Source: an uncultured Bacteroidales bacterium
GTDB lineage: Bacteria; Bacteroidota; Bacteroidia; Bacteroidales; P3
DNA: 36,610 nucleotides
Direction: 5' to 3'
Assembly: GCA_947165255.1 (NCBI GenBank)
Contig: CAMUZR010000027.1
Span: forward strand, 1-36,610
Part shown: one piece after another, positions 1 to 7,448 of the stretch
Numbering within the stretch: the stretch's first letter is position 1
How the letters are laid out: each line of letters opens with the position of its first letter
Position numbers and translations under genes: made by a program
The notes under the pieces: generated by a model
Told to the model about the DNA's origin: nothing
Seen by the model: only the letters and a program-made list of their open reading frames with translations
Database searches by the model: none

Positions 1-554
1 ATGAAGGCGCTGATGCCCTTGGTGCCGAGGCTCTTGTCGGTCATGGCGATGATGATGAACACGTCGGCATAGCTGCCGTTGGTGATGAAGATCTTGCTGC
101 CGTTGAGCACCCACTCGTCGCCGTCGAGGACAGCGGTGGTCTGCTGGCCGGCGGCATCGGTACCGGCGTTGGGCTCGGTGAGGCCAAAGGCGCCGATCCA
201 CTCGCCGCTGGCAAGTTTGGGCAGGTATTTCATTTTCTGCTCCTCAGTGCCGGCCTCCATAATGGGAGCCACGCAGAGGCTGGTGTGGGCTGAAAGGATT
301 ACGCCGGTGGTGGCACAGACGCGAGAAAGTTCTTCGACTGCCATACCATACATGATGTTGGTGCCGCCAGCTCCGCCATACTGTGGGGGAACGGGGATAC
401 CCATCAGACCAATTTTGGCCATCTTTTTAACCGTCTCCATCGGGAAGCGTTCTTCCTCGTCGACTTCGGCAGCCAGGGGTTTTACCTCTTTCTCTGCAAA
501 TTCGCGAATCATCTGCAGGAAGAGCTGTTCTTGTTTCGTGAAACTAAAATCCAT
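1..554 (-). CDS. Short-chain acyl-CoA dehydrogenase (butyryl-CoA dehydrogenase-like), partial
   Basis: The first 184 codons of a minus-strand gene starting with ATG at 554; the rest lies beyond the left edge. The translation opens MDFSFTKQEQLFLQMIREFA, the usual helical N-terminus of acyl-CoA dehydrogenases. It continues with GLMGIPVPPQYGGAGG and the flavin-contacting motif AFGLTEPNAGTDA, then LNGSKIFITNGSYAD. These are signature segments of the FAD-dependent family that forms the alpha-beta double bond of acyl-CoA, or runs in reverse with electron-transfer flavoprotein. The close match to the short-chain (butyryl-CoA) type is by family resemblance; substrate cannot be proved from this fragment, and the catalytic glutamate lies outside the window. 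It sits 85 bases downstream of ridA on the same strand, so the two probably share a transcript. Electron-transfer flavoprotein genes, if present, would be further left. Confidence 0.93.
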   Translation of the reverse strand, partial: MDFSFTKQEQLFLQMIREFAEKEVKPLAAEVDEEERFPMETVKKMAKIGLMGIPVPPQYGGAGGTNIMYGMAVEELSRVCATTGVILSAHTSLCVAPIMEAGTEEQKMKYLPKLASGEWIGAFGLTEPNAGTDAAGQQTTAVLDGDEWVLNGSKIFITNGSYADVFIIIAMTDKSLGTKGISAF

Positions 555-639
555 ATTATTTTCTAGTTTTGAGTTTTGGGGGAGCACCGCGGGGACTCAT
601 GTCTGGTCGGCCGCCCACGCTTCCCGACTTCGTTTTTAT

Positions 640-1014
640 TTATTTTACTGCAATAGTTTCAATCTCGACCAGAGCGCCCAGGGGCAGGGCCTGCACTGCA
701 AAGGCTGCGCGGGCAGGGCATTCGGTGGTGTAATATTTGGAATAGACCTCGTTCATGGGTTTGAAATATTCCATGCTGGCCAGCAGGCAGGTCGATTTCA
801 CTACGTCCTTAAAGGTGTAGCCGGCCTCGTCCAGGATTGCCTTAATGTTCTGCATCACCTGCTCGGTCTGGGCTTCGATGCCTTCGGGAATCTTTCCCGT
901 GGCGGGGTCGATTGGCACCTGACCGGAGATGTAGAGTGTGTTGCCTGACAGAATTGCTTGGCTGTAGGGGCCGATGGCTGCGGGAGCCTTAGGGGTATTA
1001 ATAACTTTCTTCAT
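640..1014 (-). CDS. ridA: RidA family reactive intermediate/imine deaminase
   Basis: A complete 124-residue protein, the normal length for the YjgF/YER057c/UK114 (RidA) family. RidA hydrolyses reactive enamine/imine intermediates released by PLP enzymes such as threonine dehydratase, in the cytoplasm as a trimer. Visible family motifs are the N-terminal APAAIGPYSQAI, ISGQVPIDPATG, and the C-terminal block PARAAFAVQALPLGALVEIE. That last block carries the conserved arginine which binds the substrate carboxylate. The ATG at 1014 is preceded by an AT-rich leader with a plausible promoter. The acyl-CoA dehydrogenase follows 85 bases downstream, so co-transcription is likely. Family assignment is firm; the exact physiological substrate is not visible. 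Confidence 0.96.
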   Translation of the reverse strand: MKKVINTPKAPAAIGPYSQAILSGNTLYISGQVPIDPATGKIPEGIEAQTEQVMQNIKAILDEAGYTFKDVVKSTCLLASMEYFKPMNEVYSKYYTTECPARAAFAVQALPLGALVEIETIAVK

Positions 1015-1058
1015 AGTGTTATATAATTTATTATTGTTTTTAGTATAAATTGAGTTTG

Positions 1059-1090
1059 CAAAAATAATATTTTTTTTTCGATTAACACAA
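1059..1090 (-). promoter_or_regulatory. Candidate Bacteroidota sigma-70 promoter for ridA
   Basis: On the minus strand, TATTTTTG (plus 1059-1066) matches the -7 consensus TAnnTTTG. A TTG (plus 1088-1090) lies 21 bases upstream as a -33 element. It is 45 bases before the ridA start, in AT-rich DNA. Pattern match only. Confidence 0.5.
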
Positions 1091-1225
1091 TATCGTAAAA
1101 AAATATCTTAATTTTAATTTTCCCATTTCACTTCAACGCATTCATTACTAATTGTTAACGACTTTTTAAAGACAGGGATGACATTTCTCCGCCACAGTCG
1201 TTTTGCAACGCCTTGGGCCAGCCTG

Positions 1226-1255
1226 CCGCGAGGGCTCTTAGGGAGCCTCCTGCGG
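1226..1255. other. Imperfect GC-rich hairpin upstream of the alpha-oxoamine synthase operon
   Basis: In the 355-base spacer between ridA and the operon, a GC-rich imperfect inverted repeat has arms starting CCGCGAGGGCTC and ending GAGCCTCCTGCGG. It stands out from the AT-rich surroundings, about 65 bases before the -7 box at 1319. It has no poly-T tract on the plus side, so it is not a clear terminator. The rest of the spacer (1091-1225 and 1256-1318) is AT-rich with nothing I can name. Confidence 0.35.
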
Positions 1256-1318
1256 TGTCGCAATGTTAAAAAAAAGTGCTCGGAATAAAAAAAATGTATG
1301 ATTATTCAAAAAATAATG

Positions 1319-1326
1319 TATTTTTG
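1319..1326 (+). promoter_or_regulatory. Candidate -7 promoter box of the sulfonolipid operon
   Basis: TATTTTTG followed by C fits the Bacteroidota -7 element TAnnTTTG, 43 bases before the ATG at 1370. No good -33 TTG is seen at the usual distance. Confidence 0.5.
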
Positions 1327-1369
1327 CACCCTTGAAATTACGAAAGAAAAATAAATAAAAATACACACG

Positions 1370-2629
1370 ATGAAAGATATTTTTGCAAGAATTAAAGAGT
1401 CTACTGGCGGTCCCCTGGGCCAATACCGCAAACTGGCAGACGGTTATTTCTATTTTCCCAAACTGGAAGGTGAACTGGGACCCGAAATGATGTTCAACGG
1501 CAAAAAAGTGCTTAACTGGAGCCTTAACAACTACTTGGGTCTGGCCAACTACCCCGAGGTGCGCGCCGCCGATGAGGAAGGTGCCCGCCGCTGGGGCCTG
1601 GCCTATCCCATGGGCGCCCGCATGATGAGCGGCCACACCGCCCTCCACGAGGAAGTGGAAGCCATGCTCTGCGAATACACCCATAAGAAATACGGCTACC
1701 TCCTCAACTTCGGCTACCAAGGCCAAATCAGCATCCTCGACACCATCGTCAGCCTCCGCGACGTCATTGTATACGACAGTGAGGCCCACGCCTGCCTCAT
1801 CGACGGCTTCCGCGTCACCGGCGCCAAACGTTTCAAATACCAGCACAACGACATCGAGAGCCTCCGTAAACAGCTCACCCAGGCCACCGCTCTGGCCGAG
1901 AAACAAGGCGGCGGCATCCTGGTGGCCACCGAAGGCGTCTACGGTATGGAGGGCGACCTCGGTGCCCTCGACAAAATCTGCGCCCTTAAGAAAGAGTTCG
2001 ACTTCCGCATTCTCATTGACGATGCCCACGGCATGGGCGTCATGGGACCCGAAGGCCGCGGCACCCACACCCACTTCCACTGCGAAGACGATATCGACCT
2101 CTACTTCTGTGCCTTTGCCAAAACCATGGCCATCATCGGCGGCTTCATCGGCTGCAACGACCCCGACATCATTACCTATCTCCGCTTCAACATGCGCAGC
2201 CAAATCTACGCCAAGAGCCTCCCCATGGCCATCGTCTACGGTGTCAAACGCCGTCTGGAAATAATAAATCAGCACCCCGAATTTCGCGAGAAGCTCTGGG
2301 ATCTCTCGAACTACCTCCAGCACTCCCTCCAGGCCGAAGGCTTCAACACCGGCGTCACCGAATCGCCCGTCACCCCTGTCTTCTTCCCCGGCGACGTCAA
2401 CCAGGGCACCAACGTCGTGGTCGACCTCCGCGAAAATTACGGCATCTTCTGCTCCATAGTAGTCTATCCTGTCGTACCCAAAGGGCAAATCATGCTCCGC
2501 ATCATCCCCACCGCCGCCCACACCAAGGAACAGGCCGACCGCACCATCGCCGTCTTCAAAGAGGTTAAGAAAAAACTCGACGCCGGCGAGTACAACAAAC
2601 CCATGCCCGACATGCACATACGCAAGTAA
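1370..2629 (+). CDS. Alpha-oxoamine synthase, probable cysteate (or serine) fatty acyltransferase
   Basis: A 419-residue PLP-dependent fold-type I enzyme of the family that includes serine palmitoyltransferase, KBL and BioF, which join an amino acid to an acyl thioester with decarboxylation. Visible features are NNYLGLAN (about 53-60), GARMMSGHT (82-90), the cofactor-stacking histidine in SEAHAC (His140), IDDAHGMG (216-223) and the probable Schiff-base lysine in FAKT (Lys251) before a GGF turn. The N-terminus has an extra ~25 residues (GYFYFPKLEGELG) typical of a Bacteroidota branch distinct from BioF. The next gene is a cysteate-synthase-like enzyme and the third a ketone-reducing SDR. I therefore infer that it condenses L-cysteate with an iso-branched acyl-CoA or acyl-ACP to give 3-ketocapnine, the first committed step of sulfonolipid synthesis. 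Serine (sphingolipid) or another amino acid remains possible. Family assignment is firm, substrate inferred. Confidence 0.85.
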   Translation: MKDIFARIKESTGGPLGQYRKLADGYFYFPKLEGELGPEMMFNGKKVLNWSLNNYLGLANYPEVRAADEEGARRWGLAYPMGARMMSGHTALHEEVEAMLCEYTHKKYGYLLNFGYQGQISILDTIVSLRDVIVYDSEAHACLIDGFRVTGAKRFKYQHNDIESLRKQLTQATALAEKQGGGILVATEGVYGMEGDLGALDKICALKKEFDFRILIDDAHGMGVMGPEGRGTHTHFHCEDDIDLYFCAFAKTMAIIGGFIGCNDPDIITYLRFNMRSQIYAKSLPMAIVYGVKRRLEIINQHPEFREKLWDLSNYLQHSLQAEGFNTGVTESPVTPVFFPGDVNQGTNVVVDLRENYGIFCSIVVYPVVPKGQIMLRIIPTAAHTKEQADRTIAVFKEVKKKLDAGEYNKPMPDMHIRK

Positions 2630-2705
2630 TGCACCCCGCCTGCCCCAGGAGTTGGAACCAATAAAAACAATATATATTAAGGAATAATAACAAAGAGCAT
2701 ACAAA

Positions 2706-3935
2706 GTGAAATATAAATTAGTTTGTAAGAAATGCGGCGAAACCATCGGCTCCTTCCGCGAATGGTTTGCCAACGACCAAAAATGCAAGTGTGGTTCCAA
2801 TTATGCCGAGGTGGTCTACCCCGAAACCCACTACCACAACCTCCCCGACTACTTCAAAGGCGAAGTAAAGAGCCACTTCCAATACTTCGAATACCTCCCC
2901 CTCGAACACAGGGAGAACATCGTCTCATGCAACGAGGGCGCCATCCCCATGGAGCGTTGGAAGCACATGGAGCGCACCGCCAAAGAGCAGTACGGCATTG
3001 ACTGCAAAGTCTACATGTACCGCAACGACCTCAACGGCGGCACCGCCTCCTTCAAAGACGTCAGCGGCTCCCTGGCCGCCTCTGTCATGAAGGAAAACGG
3101 CGTTAAAGAATACTGCCTCGCCTCCACCGGCAATGCCGGCACCGCCTATGCCACCTACCTTGCCAAGGCCGGCATCAAATTCACCTGCTTCAGCCCCAAC
3201 TGGGTCGACGACAAAACTGCCCAAACCATCCGCCAGACTGGACAAACCCTTGTCGTGAGCAAAGGCACCTACGGCGATGCCAAGGCCGAATGCGCCGAGT
3301 TCCACAAGCAATCCGGCGTCATGATGTCCTGTGGCAACACCGACCCCATCCGCGTCGAGAGCAAACGCACCATCGTCTTCGAGTGCCTCCGCCAGATGGG
3401 CCAGTTGCCCACCGTCTACATGCAGGCCGTCGCAGGCGGCACCAGCCCCATCGCCTTCGAGAAAGGCTTCCGCGACATACGCCCCGACTACCCCCAGTAC
3501 CACATGCCACGCATGCTGCTGGTCCAGCAGGACGAATGCGACCCCATGGTCACTGCCTGGGAGTGGGCCAAGGAACACAACTTCCCCGTCGACTTCGAGC
3601 ACCATTACGAAGCCAAGAAAGACTGCCACACCCGCATCGGCATCCTCACCGCCGCCAACCCCGGCAACTATCCCATTGTGGCTCCGCTCGTGCGCAATAG
3701 CGGCGGCGACTTCATCCGGGTCGAGGAAGCCTCCCTGCCTCGCTTCGGCCTCCAGATGAAACGCCAGACCGGCGTCCTCATGGGTCCCGCCTCCGTGGTC
3801 TGCTATGCCGGCTTCTACCGTGCTCTCGAGCAAGGCCTCATTAAGCAAAACGACGTCGTCCTCCTCAACTGCGGCGAGGGAAGCCTCCGCTCGCAGTGGT
3901 TCGTCGACGAGGTGGCCAAATTAGAAAACAAATGA
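2706..3935 (+). CDS. Threonine-synthase-like PLP enzyme, probable cysteate synthase
   Basis: A 409-residue fold-type II PLP enzyme starting with GTG at 2706. It opens with a zinc-ribbon-like CxxC...CxC (Cys7, Cys10, Cys27, Cys29), as in archaeal threonine synthases and their cysteate-synthase relatives. The PLP lysine is in the TASFKD motif (Lys117) and the phosphate-binding loop is STGNAG (140-145). NPGNYP and the C-terminal NCGEGS follow the family order. Archaeal cysteate synthase makes L-cysteate from O-phosphoserine and sulfite. That role is inferred here because the gene lies between an alpha-oxoamine synthase (76 bases upstream) and a reductase (4-base overlap downstream). True threonine synthase is less likely, since thrA and thrB are absent and the context is lipid-like. 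It differs from the cystathionine-synthase-like cysteate synthase I recall for Capnocytophaga. Fold is certain; reaction about 70 percent. Confidence 0.78.
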   Translation: MKYKLVCKKCGETIGSFREWFANDQKCKCGSNYAEVVYPETHYHNLPDYFKGEVKSHFQYFEYLPLEHRENIVSCNEGAIPMERWKHMERTAKEQYGIDCKVYMYRNDLNGGTASFKDVSGSLAASVMKENGVKEYCLASTGNAGTAYATYLAKAGIKFTCFSPNWVDDKTAQTIRQTGQTLVVSKGTYGDAKAECAEFHKQSGVMMSCGNTDPIRVESKRTIVFECLRQMGQLPTVYMQAVAGGTSPIAFEKGFRDIRPDYPQYHMPRMLLVQQDECDPMVTAWEWAKEHNFPVDFEHHYEAKKDCHTRIGILTAANPGNYPIVAPLVRNSGGDFIRVEEASLPRFGLQMKRQTGVLMGPASVVCYAGFYRALEQGLIKQNDVVLLNCGEGSLRSQWFVDEVAKLENK

Positions 3936-4732
3936 TAGATTTCCACAACAAAACAGTTTGGATAACGGGGGCTTCGTCGGGCATCGGCGAAGCCTCTGCT
4001 TATCGTTTCGCACAGGCCGGCGCCTCCCTCATCCTCACCGCCCGCCAAGCCGACCGCCTCGGCCAAGTGGCCGACCGATGCAAGGCATTGGGTTCTCCGC
4101 GCGCAGCAGTCCTCCCCTTCGACCTCGCCCAGCTCGACCGTCTCGACGGCCTCGCCGCCCAAGCGTGGGACAGCTTCGGCTCCATCGACCTTTTCTTCTG
4201 CAACGCCGGCATCAGCCAGCGCGGCACCACCCTCGACACCGACCTCAGCGTCATCCGCCGCGTCGTCGACCTCGACTTCTACGCCCCCGTCGTCCTCACC
4301 AAAGCCCTCCTGCCCCGCATGATAGCCCAAGGCGGGGGACAACTGGCCGTCACCACCAGCATCGCCGGGCGTTTCGGATTTCCCATGCGCTGCGCCTATT
4401 CCAGTGCCAAACACGCCCTCTACGGCTTCTTCGAAACCCTCCAGGCCGAGTACCATAAAGACAACATCCACGTCACCCTCGTCTGCCCCGGCCGGGTGCA
4501 GACCAACATCTCGCTCCACGCCCTCGAAAGCGACGGCCGCGAACATGGCCAGATGGACCCCGGCCAGGCCGGCGGCATCACAGCGGCAAAGGCAGCCGAA
4601 AAAATCTTCCGTGCCATCTCCCGCCGCCGTCTAGAAGTCCTCGTCGGCGGCAAAGAGCTCCTCATGGTCCACATCAAGCGCTTCTTCCCAACCCTTTGCG
4701 CCACCCTCGCCCGCAACATCAAGGCTACCTAA
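3932..4732 (+). CDS. Short-chain dehydrogenase/reductase, probable 3-ketocapnine reductase
   Basis: A 266-residue classical SDR. The start is the ATG at 3932, which overlaps the previous stop as ATGA; an in-frame upstream start at 3896 would intrude 40 bases into that gene and is unlikely. Visible are the dinucleotide-binding TGASSGIG (12-19), NAG (91-93), the catalytic Ser143, and the YSSAK catalytic pair Tyr156/Lys160. The C-terminus is basic and hydrophobic (HIKRFFPTL), suggesting membrane association like DHRS7 or 3-ketosphinganine reductase-type SDRs. In this operon the natural role is NAD(P)H reduction of the 3-keto sulfonolipid base to capnine. SDR substrate is not readable from sequence alone, so this rests on context. 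The ATGA overlap implies translational coupling with the cysteate-synthase-like gene. Confidence 0.85.
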   Translation: MIDFHNKTVWITGASSGIGEASAYRFAQAGASLILTARQADRLGQVADRCKALGSPRAAVLPFDLAQLDRLDGLAAQAWDSFGSIDLFFCNAGISQRGTTLDTDLSVIRRVVDLDFYAPVVLTKALLPRMIAQGGGQLAVTTSIAGRFGFPMRCAYSSAKHALYGFFETLQAEYHKDNIHVTLVCPGRVQTNISLHALESDGREHGQMDPGQAGGITAAKAAEKIFRAISRRRLEVLVGGKELLMVHIKRFFPTLCATLARNIKAT

Positions 4733-4739
4733 AAAAAAA

Positions 4740-4773
4740 CCGGGGAACAGAATTTGCATTCCCATTTCCCCGG
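4740..4773. terminator. Bidirectional terminator between convergent SDR and VOC genes
   Basis: A perfect 8-base inverted repeat, CCGGGGAA (4740-4747) and TTCCCCGG (4766-4773), with an 18-base loop. An A-run lies on its left (4731-4739), giving a U-run for minus-strand transcripts. The right side is A-rich rather than T-rich, so it is better as a terminator for the VOC gene than for the operon. Confidence 0.6.
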
Positions 4774-4796
4774 CCAACTATGAAAAATAAAAAAAA

Positions 4797-5867
4797 TCAA
4801 AGTTTCACCTTGTACATTCCCATCAGGCGGAAGAAAAACTTCGGGAAAGGCTTCTTGCGGTCGCGCTTGAGCATGTCGATGGCCACGTGGGGTCTTTTCA
4901 GCACCGTCAGTTTGTGGGCCTCCACCAGTTCTATCAGGGTGCCGTCGGGGTCCTCAATATAGGTAAAGTGCCCGCTCGCCTCCCCCATGTCAAAGTGGCC
5001 GTCGTCCTTGCAACTGTCCACCGTAAAGGGGTATCCCAGCGCATTGCTGCGTTTCTCCAGCTCGCGCATATTCGTCACGTCAAAACAAATCTGAATAAAC
5101 CCCGGGTCGCCCCAATAGCGGCCCTCGTAAATCTTGCGGGGCGAACGTTCCAAGGCCTGCACCAGCTCAATCGTGCTGTCGCCATACAGCGGGGCAAAGG
5201 CACCTTCGCGCCTTTTCGAGTGGGTCAGCAGCACCCGGCGGTATTCCTGCTCGCCGCCCTTCATAAACTGCAGGTCCTCAAAACGTCCCGTCTTGTCGTA
5301 CAGCACTTTGTCGTAGCCCAGCAGGTCGCGGTATAGCGCCGCGGTCCTATCCACATCCGTGCAACCTATCATCGCCCCCACAATGCCGCCGCCCAGCGTG
5401 TGCTGGTCGATAAAAATACTATCGTCCTGTACCACCTGGAAGTAATTCTTCCACGGGTCCTGCACAAAAAACGTGGCCGTGCCGTCGGGCATCTGTGCCA
5501 GCGGCCCCACCTTGTCGTATTTTGCCCGCAGCTGCAGATGGAAAGCCTTGGGGTCGTGGCTCTTAATCTTCGCGGCAAAAATGCCCAAATCGCCCACCTG
5601 CACCTCAAAGGCAATCGGCTGCGGCTTCCGCTCCGAATACTGCCAAATCTCAAAACCGCCGCCGCCCTGCAGGTTCACGGCAATACAGGCGTGGCGCTTC
5701 TGCGCCTGTCCCCCAGTGTAGGGCAGCATCCGCTCCGCCACCGTGTCGTCCTCCAGAATGCGCACATCCATCTGGAACATGTCGATATACCATTTCCATG
5801 CCTCGGCAAAGTTCGTGCAACCGACGCCAACCTGCTGTATTCCTGCGATAATATAATCGTTCTCCAT
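4797..5867 (-). CDS. Two-domain VOC (glyoxalase/dioxygenase superfamily) protein
   Basis: A 356-residue cytoplasmic protein with two vicinal-oxygen-chelate halves. The first (about 5-145) contains WKWYIDMFQMDVRI, GGFEIWQYSE and FFVQDPWKNYFQVV. The second (about 160-320) contains GCTDVDRTAALYRDLLGYDKV and, at its end, GHFTYIEDPDGTLIELVEAH, the classic VOC C-terminal strand with a metal-ligand-type glutamate. The basic tail KRPHVAIDMLKRDRKKPFPK resembles a membrane-proximal segment. The first strand of each half (QQVGVGC and GAMIGCTD) lacks the usual His ligand, so metal binding may be altered. Function is unknown. It is convergent with the probable sulfonolipid operon and shares a terminator, which alone does not imply a shared pathway. 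Start is the ATG at 5867, downstream of a good -7 box. Confidence 0.82.
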   Translation of the reverse strand: MENDYIIAGIQQVGVGCTNFAEAWKWYIDMFQMDVRILEDDTVAERMLPYTGGQAQKRHACIAVNLQGGGGFEIWQYSERKPQPIAFEVQVGDLGIFAAKIKSHDPKAFHLQLRAKYDKVGPLAQMPDGTATFFVQDPWKNYFQVVQDDSIFIDQHTLGGGIVGAMIGCTDVDRTAALYRDLLGYDKVLYDKTGRFEDLQFMKGGEQEYRRVLLTHSKRREGAFAPLYGDSTIELVQALERSPRKIYEGRYWGDPGFIQICFDVTNMRELEKRSNALGYPFTVDSCKDDGHFDMGEASGHFTYIEDPDGTLIELVEAHKLTVLKRPHVAIDMLKRDRKKPFPKFFFRLMGMYKVKL

Positions 5868-5893
5868 AGTCTTTTTTTAATGAATTCAATCTG

Positions 5894-5901
5894 CAAAAAT
5901 A
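5894..5901 (-). promoter_or_regulatory. Candidate -7 promoter box for the VOC gene
   Basis: Minus-strand TATTTTTG matches TAnnTTTG, 26 bases upstream of the ATG at 5867. No clear -33 element was seen. Confidence 0.45.
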
Positions 5902-5986
5902 CAACTTTTTCTCCACATAACCACATTGCAGCCCAACAAACGCAAAAAAGCCGCCCCCACAATCCTTCCATTTCAAAAAAAACTCG

Positions 5987-5994
5987 TATCTTTG
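5987..5994 (+). promoter_or_regulatory. Candidate -7 promoter box for the MBOAT operon
   Basis: TATCTTTG followed by C is a strong match to the Bacteroidota -7 element. It lies only 10 bases before the ATG at 6005, implying a very short or nearly absent leader. This 137-base divergent region also carries the VOC promoter. Confidence 0.5.
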
Positions 5995-6004
5995 CAACCG
6001 CTTT

Positions 6005-7441
6005 ATGCTGTTCAACTCTATTGAATTCATTATCTTTCTGCCAATAACGTTCCTCATCTATTGGCTCTTGCGGCGGCAGCTCCGTTGGCAGAACGCCTTC
6101 GTTGTGGCGGCCTCCTACCTTTTCTACGGCTGGTGGGACTGGCGTTTTCTCCTTCTCATCGCCTTCACCTCCCTCTGCAGCTATTTCTCCGGCCTGCTCC
6201 TTGGCCGCCAAACCCACCCTGCCCGCCGCCGGTGGGTCCTCTGGGGCAACATTCTCATCAACCTCCTCATCCTCTGCCTTTTCAAATACTACGACTTCTT
6301 CGCCCAATCATTTGCCGACGCCTTTCTCCACGGCCGAGCCGACCGCCTGCTGCTACACCTCGTCCTGCCGGTGGGCATCTCCTTCTACACCTTCCAGGCC
6401 CTCTCCTACAGCATCGACGTCTACCGCCGCAGCCTCCCCCCCTCGCGCAACCTGGTCGCCTTCCTGGCCTACGTCAGCTTCTTCCCCCAACTCGTCGCCG
6501 GGCCCATCGAGCGCGCCACCAGCCTCCTCCCCCAGTTCCAGCAGCCCCGGCGCTTCTCCCGTCCCCTCGCCGTCGACGGCCTGCGCCAAATGCTCTGGGG
6601 CTTCTTCAAAAAAATGGTCCTAGCCGACAGCTGCGCCCTCTACGTCGACCAAATCTTCGCCCACCCCGACTGGTACAACGGCGCCACCCTCCTCCTGGCC
6701 GCCGTCCTCTTCACACTCCAAATCTATGGCGACTTCTCCGGCTACAGCGACATTGCCATCGGCTGTGCCAAACTCTTCGGCATCCGCCTCCGCCGCAACT
6801 TCGACCTCCCCTACTTCAGCCGCGACATAGCCGAGTTCTGGCGCCGCTGGCACATCTCACTCACCACCTGGTTCCGCGACTACATTTACATCCCCCTCGG
6901 CGGCAGCCGCGTCTCCCGCCCCCGCGTCGTCCTCAACACCTTCGTCATTTTCCTCGTCAGCGGCCTCTGGCATGGAGCCAACTGGACCTTCCTCGCCTGG
7001 GGAGCCTATCATGCCCTCCTCTTCCTCCCCCTCATCCTCCTGGGCCGCAACCGCCGCCACACCGACGTCGTCGCTGCCGGCCGCCCGCTCCCCTCCCTCC
7101 GCGAACTCGGCCAAATGCTCCTCACCTTCTTTCTGGCCGTCATGGGCTGGGTACTCTTCCGTGCCGACAGCATCCGCCAGGCCATCGACTACTACCGCCA
7201 CATGTTCTCCCACCTTTTCAACGGCGCCCCCATGGTCACCGCCCCCATCGACGCCTGGGTCCTGGGGCTCTCCGTGCTCATACTCCTGCTGGTCGAATGG
7301 AGCAACCGCGGCCAGGAGCACGAATTCTCCCGCCAGCCCCGCAGCCTCATTCTCCGCTGGGGACGCTACGTCCTGCTTCTGTTCATGATTGGCGCCTACA
7401 TGGTCACCAACGAAATGCCCTTTATCTATTTCCAGTTCTAA
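6005..7441 (+). CDS. MBOAT family membrane O-acyltransferase (AlgI/PatA-like)
   Basis: A 478-residue polytopic inner-membrane protein, the usual length for AlgI, PatA and DltB-type acyltransferases, which pass acyl groups across the membrane to a periplasmic partner. It starts MLFNSIEFIIFLPITFLIYW and contains the typical VLPVGISFYTFQALSYSIDVYR and FFPQLVAGPIERA blocks. The motif IYGDFSGYSDIAIG, the segment WRRWHISLTTWFRDYIYIPLGG (split by His283), and SGLWHGANWTF with the invariant catalytic His323 follow. The next gene, 7 bases on, is an SGNH-like partner and the third is anmK. By analogy with PatA/PatB this may be peptidoglycan O-acetylation, but alginate-like or other surface glycans are equally compatible with the sequence. 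Confidence 0.94.
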   Translation: MLFNSIEFIIFLPITFLIYWLLRRQLRWQNAFVVAASYLFYGWWDWRFLLLIAFTSLCSYFSGLLLGRQTHPARRRWVLWGNILINLLILCLFKYYDFFAQSFADAFLHGRADRLLLHLVLPVGISFYTFQALSYSIDVYRRSLPPSRNLVAFLAYVSFFPQLVAGPIERATSLLPQFQQPRRFSRPLAVDGLRQMLWGFFKKMVLADSCALYVDQIFAHPDWYNGATLLLAAVLFTLQIYGDFSGYSDIAIGCAKLFGIRLRRNFDLPYFSRDIAEFWRRWHISLTTWFRDYIYIPLGGSRVSRPRVVLNTFVIFLVSGLWHGANWTFLAWGAYHALLFLPLILLGRNRRHTDVVAAGRPLPSLRELGQMLLTFFLAVMGWVLFRADSIRQAIDYYRHMFSHLFNGAPMVTAPIDAWVLGLSVLILLLVEWSNRGQEHEFSRQPRSLILRWGRYVLLLFMIGAYMVTNEMPFIYFQF

Positions 7442-7448
7442 CCCGCCT

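Noticed and set aside
1238..2800. Open frame of 520 codons antisense to the alpha-oxoamine synthase
   Set aside because: It is a shadow of the C-biased codons of the real gene: strings of Val, Gly, Ala, Asp and Glu with no domain pattern. Many similar long antisense frames occur across the window.
2706..3935. Simple annotation as threonine synthase
   Set aside because: The fold fits, but the operon context (alpha-oxoamine synthase and SDR, no thrA/thrB) points to cysteate synthesis; kept as an alternative in the feature entry.
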